This document shows positions 39,769 to 53,128 of a stretch of 64,000 nt of DNA, piece by piece. The stretch's first letter is position 1. Each line of letters opens with the position of its first letter. The notes below the pieces were generated by a model. It was not told where the DNA came from and ran no database searches. It worked only from the letters and a program-made list of their open reading frames with translations. The DNA comes from Cunninghamella blakesleeana (Eukaryota > Mucoromycota > Mucoromycetes > Mucorales > Cunninghamellaceae): assembly GCA_017871115.1 (NCBI GenBank), contig JAFCIZ010000006.1, positions 2,976,001-3,040,000 of the forward strand, written 5' to 3'. The position numbers were made by a program, and so were the translations under genes.

Positions 39769-39836
39769 GAAAAATAAGAAAAATAAGAAAAATAGTAATA
39801 AGAATAATAAAATGTGTATATTTTTTTAATAAAAAA
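39512..39836. other. Intergenic, POP1 upstream
   Basis: Contains a (TAA)n/(AAT)n microsatellite at about 39727-39768 followed by AAAAATAAG repeats. POP1 promoter side. No gene. Confidence 0.5.
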
Positions 39837-42651
39837 CTATCTGGCAACGTCAGTAATAAAAGATTTCAAAATACCATTATTAGAAAACATGGGGCCTTTA
39901 GGAGCATATTTTTGCATAAGGTGAGGGCTAAGACTACAGGTATGCTGCATATAATCTTCGTGAGATAGCCGCATAATAGTCAAGATCATTTTTGAAGTAG
40001 ACCATAAACTTTTATAAAGCACTGCAGTCTGTGTCAATGGGTTTACAATTACTGTTCCCGGCAAAGCTCTTTCTTTATCCAATGTAACAGCCCTTTCGTG
40101 ATGATTAAATGCATGGTTTAATTTCCTTTGATTATTAATTTTAAAAGCACACCAGTAAGTCAATGATAAATTGACAGGGGAAACATAACACCATACATAA
40201 GGTAATCGATTAAACTGTTCAATTTTTTCATTTAATTTTGAATTATCCATCCCACGGGTACGAAAATCATAATCCAACATATGAGGCTGTTGCATAAATG
40301 ACATGGGGATGTGTCTTCTTGCATAATCCATTTGATCCATAGGCAAGCCCCCAGCTCGATAACCAAACCCACCAGCACCTCTACCACCAAATAAATTCCA
40401 TATAGATGATTTTCTTTTTAAATTAGGTTGATCAGCTGTTGATAAATCGGGATTTCCAGTTGCTGCTATGGCTGCTGCTGTTGCCGCGACTGCTGCTTCT
40501 GCTGCTTCTGCTTTTTTTTCTGCTTTTTTTTCTTCCTTTTTTTCTTCTTTTTTTATTTCTTTTGCTACCGCTGCCGCTGTCGCTGCTGCTGCACCAGCTG
40601 TTGCTAAAGGAGGTAAAGGATCTTTATTCCCTTTCACAATTGGAAGTGATGACCCAGCACCGTCATCTTTTATAGTTACTGATTTTTCTATCTTTTTTTC
40701 CTTATCCTTTTTTTCTTTTTTTTCTTCCTTTTTCATTTCTTTTTCGTTCATCATCATATCTTTGGCTAAATGTTCATTTGGCATCATAGGGCCCATCATT
40801 CCCATTCCCATTGGATTCATCATATTCATTGGATCACCAGGAAATCCAAAAGGTGGTGGACGACCTCCTCCCATCATCATAGGATCCCAAGGAGGTAAAT
40901 GTGGCGGCATCATATTCATATTCATTGGTGGACCCATTCCTCCATGCATATTTCCCATATGCGGTGGTACACCATGCATACCCATCATGCCTGCTGGTCC
41001 GTTTGGCGGTGTAGGCATTCCCATCATAGATGTTGGTGGTGGTGGCTGCATAGATTGATGCATCATTGGATTAGGTGGTTGAGAAAAAAAGGATGATGAT
41101 TGCTGTTGAGGAGGTATAGAAGGCATCATATCATTATTAAATGGTTGTTGTTGCTGACTTTGTGAATTATTTTGTTGTGTATTATTTTGCTGTAAATTAT
41201 TTTGCTGTAAATTATTTTGTAATGGTGATTGATCTTGCTGATTCTGCTGTTGTTGTTGGTGTGGAGGAGGAGGAAATTGAGATGAATTAAAATCTATATT
41301 GGTAGATGGCGGCATGTTTGGGTTATCTAAAGGCTGCTGCTGTTGTTGTTGTGATGGTGGTAGTGGTGGTGGAAAAGAAAAAGGAGGAGGTTGTGATTGT
41401 TGTGATTGCGATTGTTGTGATAAAGGTGGTGGTAGATCCATTGGAGCCATCCAAGGTGTCGAAGGAGCAGAATTACCTATTTTAATTTATATATATATAA
41501 TTAAATAAATATATTGGTATATAGATATAAAAATTATTTGTTTTATTTTAAAAAAAATTTTGAATATATATATATTTACCAGGTAGTATCATATCAGGAG
41601 ATGGTTGATGATCAAATTCAAATAAACTATGCCTACGCTGTAAATTTGGAGGAGGTAAGTTAGAATTCATCATCGAAGGCGGCATATCAGAAGGTAAAAA
41701 AGCTTCATGCATAGATGCTGATCTTCTTAACCCTCCATTTGGTAACAAGTTTTCATTAGGAGGAGGAGGAATATATCTTAAATTAGGAGAGTTAGGTGCA
41801 CTAGTAGACGAATGAAAATAATGCTGTTGTTGTTGTACAGGATCATTATATTCTTCTTGCTGTTGTTGGGGAAAAGAAGAAGGAGGTGGTGGTGGTGGTG
41901 GTGGTGGTAAATTCATATTATACATATAAAGATGAGCGCTATCATCACCATTATCAACATCATTATTATTAGGATAATATTCATGAAGATATGGATTAGT
42001 GGTACCAATGGAGTGACTTCTTGAAAGTTGATGAGCAGATTTTTTTTTTCTTATTTGTTTCATAGATTGAGGTGGAGGAGGACCATAGCCAGTGTGGTGA
42101 TGGAAATAATCATCCATACTATTATTATTATTATTATTTTCACTATCATAATAAATCATATGATCATGAAATGACGACGATGAAGATGGAGGTGGGATTC
42201 CCATATGTGGTAAATAATTTGGTTCCGATAATCTTGAAGAAGAAACAGAAGGATTTATCCCTGTTATTGGGTACATGTTATCATAAATAGATTTCATTGA
42301 TTTTGATGTGTTAAAATGAGAAGGATGATTATATTGCTGCTGCTGTTGTTCATCATGATCCATTAAATTCATACCATTCATATAATTTTCTAATCCGGCA
42401 ATATTATTATTATTGTTGGAAGAAGAATAAGGATCATATGTATAAGGTGGTAAAGTAGTATAACTTGAAGAAGGTGAACCATAAAACCAATCATCATATT
42501 CAGGTTCATAATAAGGGGTATTATTATCATAACCATTATAGTATAAAGTTTGTGAGCGTCTTGTAGAATTACGTTTTTTAGATTTTCTTTTTTGAGGATT
42601 ATGATTAGTATATTGATAAGTTGATGGTATAGAAGGTGGTGGCATATTCAT
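39837..42651 (-). CDS. Low-complexity protein with conserved C-terminal region, function unknown
   Basis: Two exons (42651-41580 and 41476-39837) encode 903 residues. Residues 1-560 are mostly Pro, Gln, Asn, Ser, Met and His: poly-Pro, Gln runs, a QQNNLQQNN repeat and an MMGMP/PPHMGNMHGG-like Met/Gly/Pro zone. Next is a Lys/Glu-rich, probably helical segment (KKEEKKEKKDKEKK and an Ala-rich stretch). The last 200 residues are ordered: SSIWNLFGG, FEHKV-free aromatic region LPYVWCYVSPVNLSLTYWCA, QRKLNHAF, and PGTVIVNPLTQ. The W-x-Y...W-x-x-F...L-x-x-AF spacing is reminiscent of a WWE-like fold, but this is only a visual comparison. The first in-frame ATG is used; a second lies two codons on. The protein may be a scaffold or condensate-type regulator, which is inference. 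Confidence 0.72.
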
Positions 42652-43390
42652 AAATATATATACTTATATATATATATATATATATATATAAAAGCAGAAA
42701 TAGATATATGTATTATTTATAAGTTATATTAAGAATCTATGTATACAAGTTGGTATTAATATGAAACTAAAAACTTTAAAATAAAAAGGGGAAGAAAAAA
42801 AAAAAAGATATAAGATTTTTTTATTTTAACCTCTGATTTTTTAAAAAATTAAAACGCCGTCAGAATTTTTTTGTTATGCAAGAACTTTTTATGGTCATTG
42901 TTGTTTAAGAAAAAAGATTGGATCAATAAGGAAATTTATACAAAAACAATAAAACAAGAGCAAATCTATGACAACAATTAATAAGTATATATATTTATTA
43001 GAATGAAAGGATAGACACAAGTATAATAATTGTACTATTATTATCTATATATACATATGTAGATATGTCATTTTTTTTTTTTGGTTTGTTTTGTTTTTTT
43101 TTTTGGTTTCTCTCGAGAATCATCATATTTTGTAATTATTTTCCCATAAGAATAATTTTGTTTGTTTATAAATAAATAAATAGAATATATAATGATAAAA
43201 AAAACAATGAAGTGATAAAACATAAATAAATATATATACAAACTATATAATAATAATAAATAAAGGGTTATATAATATAATAAAATAGATATAAATAAAA
43301 CGAATATAATATATATATATATATATATATATGAAAAAACAATAGTAACTAAATAAATGCGCACGAACATGAAAAAAAATCAAATCAAAA
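42652..43390. other. Intergenic, upstream of the low-complexity protein
   Basis: Contains (TA)n at 42666-42690 and 43309-43332 and T-rich runs. Minus-strand frame 43068-43370 is Ile/Tyr/Leu low complexity. No gene. Confidence 0.5.
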
Positions 43391-45109
43391 TTAATAATAA
43401 GTAGAAGCCACACCATTGGTATCTTGAGCAGTTGTCATCCAATTCGAATTTGTTGGAGTAGTTAGTTGTTGTTGTTGTTGAGTGGCATGATGATGATGTT
43501 GATGATAATGATAATGTTGTGTTTGTGATTGTTGAACTGTAGCTGCTGCCGTCGCTGTTGCTGTTGCAGCTGCTGTTCCCGTTGCTGCCGCCGTTGGAGG
43601 AAATATATATAAGGCACCATCTTGATCAGAAGGTGTAGGATGAGTAGCATTAGCAGTAGCTACATGAATAGGTATATTATCCACTGTACCATAAGAAGAA
43701 TCTAAATGAAAAGGAGATGAACTATTGGTATGTAATGTTTGAGAAACTTCAGAATTAAAAAATTTATTCCAATCCAATGAAGAAACAGCCGACCATGTTT
43801 TAGGAACGGTTGGATTGTTTTTAGGCTGAGGCAATAAAGGCAATTTCTTTTTTGGTATCAACCCATTATTATTATTGCTATTATTGTTACTATCAAATGG
43901 TACACTATCTGTAGGATATTGTTTTGGCTTATGAGTATTACTATGAATTTCATTATTATTATGAGTACTATTATGATTATGATTATGATTATTACCGATG
44001 AAATTCATAGAAAAAGATGATAACGACGATGATGATGATAATGATAGAGGAGATGATGTTGTTACTAAGTGTTGTTGATGCGACGATGATGGGGGAGGCG
44101 GAGGTGGAGGTGGAGGCTGTGTTGCCAGAGGATTATTTTCGACCATTGTCATCCACATATTACTATCAGCATTGGCAGCAGCAGCAGCAGCAAGACATTC
44201 CGCCGTATAAATTTGTTGATCTGAAAGGCCATTTAACTGATCAAGGTAACGAGATGATATCATTGAAGGGCTTGAATTATTAACTAATGATGTTGATGAT
44301 GGCGGTGATGATGATGAAACGACTGGCAATAAGGAAGTGCTAGATGAAGTGGTAGGTATGATGTGTGGTTCTTGTTGTGATAGAGATACACCATAGGATA
44401 AATCATTAGGAAGCGATTTTTTTCTTTTATGTACAGTTGTTTGTTGTTGTGGTAACGATTGTGGTTGCTGTTGTTGAGGCAAGATAGAAGCAGACTTTCG
44501 TTTACTAGCATTATTTGTCCTAACGGAATAAGGATCAGATAAGATAGCTTTATTCGAAGATAATTTATCAATCTGTTGCTGATCAATAGCTGGTCGATGA
44601 GATATCTTTGTAGGAATAGCCATTTGTCTTTTTTGTCCAATATTAGGTCTTGCCACAACAGGAGATATAGATTCAGTAGTACTAGTGATAGGTATTTGTG
44701 GTATTGATACGGTGGTATTAATATTAATATTATTTGTATTGGGATTAATATTATTATTGTTTGGAAAGGTGGTGAATGAAGGTATAGGTGTTTCTTGTTG
44801 GTCATTATTTATATTGAATTGTAAATCTGAAATTGATTCCAACTTTGTCAGCATATCGTAAACAGATTTTAATAAAGGATGAACAAAATGGAATGGAGAA
44901 ACAATGATTTGTAAAATAGTTGGTATACGTGTTATATATTCTTGTACTGATTTTTGTTTTATATAACCATGGTTTGTGGAAAAAGAAGTGGGTGAGAAAG
45001 AAGATAAAGAAACGATTTCATTTAAAGGGTACATTAATACAGTTAATAAACTAGTGATAACAGATAAAGGATGTCGTATTGTTGGATGAATAAATGGGAG
45101 ATGATTAGG

Positions 45110-45149
<40 letters not shown>

Positions 45150-45646
45150 GCATCAATTAACGTATCATCAGTGTTTATTTCATCTATAGCATTCATAATA
45201 GATAAAGAGGAACGTATAGAAAACGGAAAGAAAGAGTCTTCTTCTGCATCATTTACAACTGTATCCATAATTTCCTTTTTTATTAGTGTTTGATCCAAAG
45301 ATCCGTTCATACTAGTAGGAGAATTGGGTGTACTAATATGGTTGTTTTCGAATGAGCCAGATAACGATTCTTCTTGACTTGCACTAGAATAGCGACGTAA
45401 AATAGGTTGCTGGCAAGATAAAACTTGAATTGTTAAAATATGATGATAAATGGATAATATGTTTGCTGATATAGGCTGTTTTAAATTTTTGCTATTTTCT
45501 TTATTATTATTCGTCGATTGCGAGATGTTAAATGTGGCTGACCAATTTTCCATACGTTTTAAACGGTACTACAAACATTAGAAAAAATAAAATAAATAAA
45601 TAAATAAATAATTAAGAAAACTTTACATTTATATATACCCATTCAT

Positions 45647-45681
<35 letters not shown>

Positions 45682-47080
45682 GGTTACCATAATATCCATC
45701 GGCTTTAAATCATCATTTCTTAATTTCCAAAAAAAATCAGTGTAAGCATCTAATACATTTAAAACCCACAAGTGATGATCATCGCTATTCCTCATTTCTT
45801 CTTTATAATCTTGGTCTTTTTTACAAGAAGAGATCATGAATGCATCCTGAAATAAATGATCCCGCTGTAAATAAAAAGCAATCCAGCTTTGCCAGCCCAA
45901 TAATGATTTTTTTAATACGTTGGATTGTACACTGGTGCTATCGTTATCATATAATCCACAACGTCTAGCATAACCCATCCCTAACTGTAACGTCATGTAA
46001 GCTTGCTCTTCATTTATATTTACACACTGATAATGGAGTAATAATATAGATACAAAAGTTAAATCCATTAATGTTTGCTGATTCTTTTTTGTTGATGAAA
46101 AAGTCATGCTGATAAATAACTGTTGAGCAAATTCATAAAAGGATAAGGATTGCTGTTGAAAAAAAGAACTTAAATCCGAGCAATGAGAATGTAAAGACTG
46201 ATGAGCAGCTTGAAAAGTAAGAGCTAATATACTTGATATCAAAAGTAATAAAATGGTACTTTCCTTATTGTGATGTTGGTCCATTGTTGTTGTTGATATT
46301 TTTTTAAAAAAGAATAAAGTTGAAATCATCGATGATGATTGCGATGATGATGATTTTTGTATAAAAGAATGAATCTGAGTGAAATCAATATAAGGACCAT
46401 ATAAATAATTGAATTTTATAAATAAAGCAATGGCTTCATTGCATAAGTCATGTTGTAAAGTATATAAGATAGTTCTATTATTATTGTTGTTGCTGTTGTT
46501 GCTGTTGCTTTGGTGCATATATTTGCGACAAAGTTGGATAAATGAATCCCATATAGGATAAGGTTGACAAGAGATATTAAAAAAATCAAATAATAAAGGA
46601 GGTAACTGTGTTCCATAAAATAGATTATCCGTCTTATATATAGTTTCATAGTAATTATTATTGGTAAAAGATATCCTTTTTAATAATTGGTAGTCTAAAT
46701 TATATTGCAATTCATTTATATTTTCAACCGAACTTGGCGATGACGTTTTACTATATCGTTTAAATGTTTTTTTTTCTGAATATTCACAGTTTATGTTTGT
46801 TTCACTGCAACGTTTACAAGGATATTCTAAGTAGGAAAAAAAAAAAAAAAAAAGTAGAAAAAAAATGAGAAAAAAAAAAGAGCCAATTTTAAACACACAC
46901 CACTATTTATTTTTTTATTAACAATTATAATAATGAAAACAATAATAACAACTTACTTCCATCACACTTCATCTTTTTCGTTCTACATTTATCACAAGCT
47001 TGAATAACTTTATGCCTACGATTAGGAAAATCTTCTTTTGAACAAGAGTGCCAGCGATAAGTCATGGCCATTGTAGACAT
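43391..47080 (-). CDS. Zn2Cys6 (fungal-type) transcription factor
   Basis: Three exons (47080-46957, 46826-45688, 45568-43391) encode 1146 residues. The DNA-binding domain is split by the first intron: Cys29-x2-Cys32-x6-Cys39, then Cys45-x2-Cys48-x6-Cys55 (ACDKCRTKKMKCDG and KYPCKRCSETNINCEY), a complete six-cysteine binuclear cluster. Residues about 90-420 are helical with features of a fungal regulatory middle region (DLTFVSILLLHYQCVNI, QLGMGYARRCGLYDND, WIAFYLQRDHLFQDA). The C-terminal 500 residues are low-complexity, with poly-Gln at about 45108-45149, poly-Pro, Ser runs and an Ala/Thr-rich segment, likely an activation region. The target pathway cannot be read from sequence. It is divergent from the ankyrin gene across a 1.3 kb upstream region. 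Confidence 0.92.
45108..45149. repeat. Poly-glutamine-encoding CAA repeat in the Zn2Cys6 factor
   Basis: TTG repeats on the plus strand, i.e. CAA codons giving a run of about 13 Gln on the minus strand. A pure codon run, so likely to vary in length. Confidence 0.85.
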
Positions 47081-47095
47081 AAAATAATTAAGAAA

Positions 47096-47126
<31 letters not shown>

Positions 47127-48371
47127 CGTTATATATATTTAAAAAAAAAAATTGAACGAAAGAGAGAAAGATAGAAAAAAAAGGGGGAAAGAGCGGAAAA
47201 GTAAAAAAAAAAAAAAAAAAGAGCAAGAGAATGAAAAAGAAAATATAAATAAATAAAAAGTTTTTTTTTGATCATCGTTTATTATTATTATTATTATTAT
47301 TATTATACGCATGTTTCCGTCACTTGTTTTTTTTATTTTTCGTTAGATAAAAATTAGATGTTATACAAAAAAACACATACCTTCACTATGTGTCACCTGC
47401 TCTTACCAAAACTTGCTAAAGTAATTTGTTTCAATCCCGGAGGTCTTCAAGTAAGCTCCCGAGCCGAAAAAGTAAAAAATCGATAGCTTATTTTTTAGAA
47501 ATGTCATATATCGATAATAAACTTTTTTTGTCTTGATTCATCTTTTTTCATATTTTGCATGATTTTATAATAATTTTTAACAAGTGTCTCCCATTTTTTT
47601 TTTTTTTTTTGGATTTACTCGTTTTTTTTTTAAAAAAAATAAGAAAATCTCCTTTAAAGAAGCGGAGAATAGTGATGAACAATCAGTATATAGAAAAAAA
47701 GTACTCCCGTCAAAAAATAGTGATGGTAAAATAGATGTTTTTTTATATATAAATCAATTATATATATAAAAAAAACTACCATCTTATTTTTAAAAACGAG
47801 GAGAATAAGGTAGAAAGGAGATATTTTTAAAAAAGTTACTTTTTTTTTTTGATCTACCTTTCAAAAGTACAAAAACATCGATAGATCATCAAAGTTTCTT
47901 ACATGTAAAAGGCTTAGCAAAGATGTTTAGTTTAGTAAAAATGGTTTAATTAAGTATACGTATTTTAAATTTAAGCACCTTCGATTATGTCAATCAATAT
48001 AGAAAAAAAAGAAGATAATCATTTTTCCAAAATAATGATGAAAAAAAAAAGACGGAGTGAAATGAGAATAGAATAATAGAAATAAAAAGGGTTAAGTAGT
48101 TACAAATTTGGTACCTATTCCGGAAAAACAATGAAAACTAAATTATCCCTTTCAAAATAAAAAAGAAAAATTACTGCATTGATGAAAATTAAACATCAGC
48201 CAACCTATATAAAAAAAAGATAATATTTTTTTCTTCTTCTTTCACTTTTCTTTCACTTTTCTCTTAAGCTCCCTTTTTTTTATATTACACTTTATTATAT
48301 TAAATTACTTTTTACCTTATTTTATTATTATTAGAATTTTTTGAAAAAAAAAAAGAGTTGCTATAATAAAA
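47081..48371. other. Divergent 1.3 kb upstream region of the Zn2Cys6 factor and the ankyrin gene
   Basis: It holds (TA)n, (TTA)n at 47280-47305 and a 61-codon plus-strand frame (47584-47769) that I do not support. The heptamer ATCGATA occurs at 47479, 47510 and 47877. A long pyrimidine stretch (about 48228-48290) lies about 80-140 bases before the ankyrin-gene ATG. Confidence 0.5.
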
Positions 48372-51255
48372 ATGACATTAGCTTTATCACCCAACATACC
48401 CTTTAATAGCAATAACAATAACAACACTATGAATGATAAGAATACTAGTTTATCACAAAAAGAAGAAATAAAAGAAACTCTACCACCACCACCAAAGACT
48501 GCTCAAGAAATTTTAATATCTATGGTTGATACGCTTGAACGAGAGGATTTAAAACAAGCAATGAAATTAGAGATCAAACGAATCTTGGTGAATCATGAGC
48601 AACTTGTAACCATACTACAGTCTCGTACAGATTCCTTAGAACAACAAACTACTAACTATAAATCGTTATTGACCGAACAACAAAAAAAATACGAAAAAGC
48701 TGTGCGTGAAATGAAATTTTTTAGAAAAAAATACGAAGTAGCTATGGAAATGAATAAACAATATGTCAATTCTATTATACAACAACGGCGTCCACGCAGT
48801 TTATCCATAGAATCCAACTCCACTAATGGAAGCAACACTTCTACTCCTCTCTCACAACAGCAAAAAATCAGCAACAATAGCAATAGCCACCAAATGTTTC
48901 CTATCACGCCAACAAGCCCTCAGCCTTTATTAATGCTTGAACCATCTAGTTTTGGCCATTTTGATTTAACGACAGAATATCCAAGGAACAATAACAAAAC
49001 TAACCCTTTAACATCAAGATCTTCTTCAATTTCAACCCATAATTCTTCTATTTTAACTCAATGGAACCTTGCCCAATTACCAGAAAACCCTGTACCGAAT
49101 CCACCTGATACGTCCTTACCTCCTATACCTACTAATATACAACAACGACCTATGTCTACAACTACTACTGCAAGCCAGCATTCTCTTTCAACTACTACGA
49201 CCTCGGGATCTGATGATTCATCTCAAAATAATAGTAATAATAAAGAAAAATTGGCATCTAATAAAAAAAAACAACCTTGGCAAATCATACAACAGGCCCT
49301 TTCTCCTGCGAATAGCTTACCTTTACGTCAATCTTTTTCAAATGGGACTTACCCTTCTCCTACTACTACAACTAATAATAATAATAATAATAATAATACT
49401 ACGTTTTCAACTGCACCTATGTCCGTGTCCATGTCAACAGCTCCATCGACTAATACACAATTTTCTAATTCTTCTAAAGAAATCATAACATCACCCTCAA
49501 ATAATAATAATAGTAATCACTCTCCTCATTCCGTTTCTATGACTCCAGTTAGATCAAGCACAGCTACTAATGGTTATACTGGAGCTTCTCTCATACAACA
49601 AAGAAAATTAGATCCTTTGATTTTCGGTGGTTCTGATGGTTTATGGGATACTATAAGTAAAACTCAAGGTAGTGATGTAACAGTAGAAAAAACAATTAGG
49701 TAAATAATAGCAATAAATGAAAAAAAAAAATAGTAATGAAAATAATATCTATATGGAAATATGATTCAAAATGGATATATATAAGAGGTATATATGTGTA
49801 TGTGTATGTGCGTGTGTGTGAATACATATATATATATATAGGAGATGGGATAAATGGATCAAGGGAAAAAATGATGATGAAATGTATCATCATTATAGTG
49901 TAGGATTAGTAGATCATTTACTTACATAGAATAAATAAATAAATAAATAATAATAAAAAAGGGGGTAACAAAAAAAAAAATCTAAAACAAATGAAAATGG
50001 AAAAAAAAAAAAATATATTGATCATATAATAAAATGTGAAGAAGAAAAAGTACAATGAAAAGGAAAAAATAATAATAAAAAAGGGGGAAAGGAAAATAGC
50101 TATATACCATATATATATAAAAATATACTAGATAAACAAAATTTTAATTGATATATATATATATATATATTTATTTTCCATGTTTATTAAAAAAAAAAAA
50201 AGTAATTTCCTTCGACGTGGTGGATCTCCTAATACCGCAAAGCAATCATCATCCTTAAATGCCGTCAAAAATGGATATGGATTAGTGCACGCTTTAATTG
50301 CCACCAAAGCACCTGGTGCTCTTGATATAGTATTACAACAAGGTGGAAATCCTAATGCATATACTTTAAGTCAAGTAGAAGATGATAAGGTATAAGAAAT
50401 GATTCTATTCTAATAATAATAATAAATATATTCAGGAGAAGAAAAAAAGAGAGATAAATAGAAAAGGAAAAAATAATTGTTATGTTTATTTTCAAGTACT
50501 TTTTTTCACATTCCATTTTTCACCTTCGTTCCCATTATGCATATATAGGTAACGCCCTGTTATTTAGCGGCTAGTGTTGGATGGCTTGCTGGACTTCAAA
50601 AATTGGTTCAAGCAGGAGGTGACTTGCTGACAGCTAGAGGTGGAGGAGCTAAATATAAAACAGCTTTACATGTAGCAGCTGAACATTGTCATGCTGCCAT
50701 AGTAGAATATATTGTTGAAGTTACTCAGGGTCGTTTAAATTTTGAACTTGATACACTAGGTATAAAATAGAAATAGATTTTATCAATTCATTTACTTTAT
50801 TTTTTTTTAAAAAAAAAAATAGTACTAATAATTTTACATTTCGTGCTTACTTATCTTCTTTAGGCGCAACAGTACTACATTATGCTTGTGCTTCAGGACA
50901 TACAGATTTAGTATCCTTCTTAGCAAGGAGTTGTGAAATACCGGTGAATCAACCAGATCATAGAGGAGAATTACCACTACATTGGGCAGCAAGAAATGGA
51001 AGATTAGAAGTCGTGACGCTACTCGTTGAACGATGTGGCTGCGATTTTAATGCTTTTGTTTATCGTAAAGTAGGAACTCCTTTAGATCTTGCTAAAAGTG
51101 GTGGTCATAAAAAATTAGTGGATTATTTGAAAGGTTTGGGTGCTCTAACTGGTAAAAAAATGGAAAAACGTCGGGATGAAGAAATTGGTAGGGATGCTCC
51201 TCTTTTAGAATCAGCTCTTACTCGTAATGGATTATTATTTTTTGATGATTATTAA
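48372..51255 (+). CDS. Coiled-coil and ankyrin-repeat protein
   Basis: I model four exons (48372-49699, 50203-50389, 50549-50759, 50864-51255) for 705 residues. The N-terminal part has a helical, coiled-coil-like segment at about 55-140 (LEREDLKQAMKLEIKRIL, KKYEKAVREMKFFRKKYE) and then a long Ser/Thr/Asn/Pro-rich linker. The C-terminus (about 440-690) contains ankyrin repeats: GYGLVHALIATKAPGALDIV, TPCYLAASVGWLAGLQKLVQAG, KTALHVAAEHCHAAIVEYIV, ATVLHYACASGHTDLVSFLA, GELPLHWAARNGRLEVVTLL and GTPLDLAKSGGHKKLVDYL. The first junction is uncertain: the intron would be 503 bp, much longer than neighbours, with an A-rich acceptor. The alternative is two genes, one ending at 49703 and one starting at the ATG at 50180. 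Phase-matched joining (TVEKTI-S-NFLRRGG) favours one gene. Confidence 0.7.
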
Positions 51256-51439
51256 AATAATCATTCGTTTTTATTACATATATTTTTTTTTAACTATTCC
51301 CCACTCATTCTATTTATTTGTTCTTATTTAAATCATGATATATATATTTTAAAAAATATTATTATTATTTATTACGTACTTGTTCAAAGAAAAAAAGTAT
51401 ATTTATTTTTTTTTTCATTCCATTTATTAATAAAATATA

Positions 51440-51471
<32 letters not shown>

Positions 51472-51904
51472 GTATATATATATTATATGATATGTATATA
51501 TATTTCATATGATATGTGTATAAAAAAAAATGTCTAAATAATGCATATCATTTTAAATAAAATTTCAAAAGCAGCAGGGCGTTTTGTCGTTTGTGCTTAT
51601 AAGGAAATAAGCTATCCAAATTTGGAATCAAAATAAGGTAATTGCTACAAACTTTTTTATTATTCACCTTCTTTTTTTAAATTTTTTTTTTTTTCGCTTT
51701 TTTCTTTTTCCCTTATTTTTCGCTCTTTTCTTTATCCTCTTTTATTTTATTGTCTTTATATATATATATATATCTTATTTCTTTCTTTTATTTCCTTTAC
51801 CTTTCTTTCCTTCTTTCTATTTTATTTCATTAAAAATAACAAATTACACATATATAAATATACAACTTTTTTTTTTCTTCATATAATTGTTTTCTTGATA
51901 TAAA
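51256..51904. other. Intergenic, upstream of the KA1 kinase
   Basis: (TA)n and TATG repeats at 51440-51520, then a strong pyrimidine tract (51655-51830) before the kinase start. No gene. Confidence 0.5.
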
Positions 51905-53086
51905 ATGGTATTACCTCACATTAAGGTACCTGACCAACTTCGAAAGAAATGGCATAGACGATCGGAACCTATGTTATCAGTAAAAAATAAACTTCAAGAG
52001 CAACAACAAAACGAAAATAAACATACAGTAGAAAACACTACCGATACCAACAAAAACAGCAATAGTAATAACGAGAAAAAAGAAGATAAAGATTTAACAA
52101 CAAAACCTAAAAAAGATCTTAATCCTGACTTGTGTGTTTTTGGTATTGGTGATTATCAATTCATATCTCTATTGGGAAAAGGTAAATTCAGTGAAGTAAT
52201 GTTGGCCCAACACTATTTAACTGGTGAAAAATTTGCTATCAAGGTAAATAAAATATAAAGATATACATTTTTATTTTTACTTTTTATTTTATCAATATAA
52301 TATATGTATCACAATTAAAATATATGTATGTACGTATATATATATTTAATATTTCTATTACGTACAGATAATTGACAAAAGATCATATGATGAACGTATT
52401 TTAATAAGACTGATAAGGGAAATAAGAATTATGGAAGTATTAAACCATCCAAACATTGTACGAATTTATGAAACTATTGAAACGGCTTATACAATTTATA
52501 TGGTGATGGAATATATCTCTGGAGGCAATTTAGAAGAATATCTTAAAAAGAAAGGTGGGTATTTAAATGAACAAGAGGCAAGGGCCATTTTTCGTCAAAT
52601 GATATCGGCTATAGATTACTGTCATAGAAAATGGGTAGTACATCGTGACATTAAGGTATGTATATATATTATTTTAATTGAAACAAAAGAAAATGGTTTA
52701 TTTACTTTATATTTATATCGATGTCTTTATTTGTTTTTTATTTTAATTTCAGGCACAAAATGTTTTATTAACTGATAACAATCAAATACGGATAGTGGAT
52801 TTTGGTTTAAGTAATCGTTTTGGATACAATCGTTTACAAACTGTTTGTGGTAAATAGTAATATTCATAATAATATTAATTAAATTAAAAAATCACGTAAA
52901 TAAATATATATATACTAAGAACAAAGTTTATTTTTTTAAGGTTCCGTATTTTATTATAGTCCCGAAATGATAAACCGTAAAAAGTATATTGGTCCTGAAA
53001 TAGATTGTTGGTGCCTTGGTATATTCCTTTATAGAATGACAGCCGGTACTGAAGCATTTGCTAAAGCAAAAAGTAAGTATTTATTC

Positions 53087-53128
<42 letters not shown>

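Noticed and set aside
40468..41058. 196-codon plus-strand frame opposite the low-complexity gene
   Set aside because: Antisense of Lys/Glu/Ala and Met/Gly/Pro repeats; the sense frame continues into a conserved C-terminus.
44284..44805. 173-codon minus-strand frame inside the Zn2Cys6 gene
   Set aside because: Alternate frame of Gln/Ser/Asn-rich coding sequence; Leu/Ile/His-rich with no family features.
47425..47470. Possible tRNA-like segment (TTTCAATCCCGG)
   Set aside because: A T-loop-like word is present, but no acceptor, D or anticodon arms could be paired around it.
49069..49488. 139-codon plus-strand frame inside the ankyrin gene
   Set aside because: Alternate-frame shadow of the Ser/Thr/Asn linker.
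49793..49820. GT-rich tract that might be a recombination signal
   Set aside because: A short simple repeat inside the proposed intron, like many others here.
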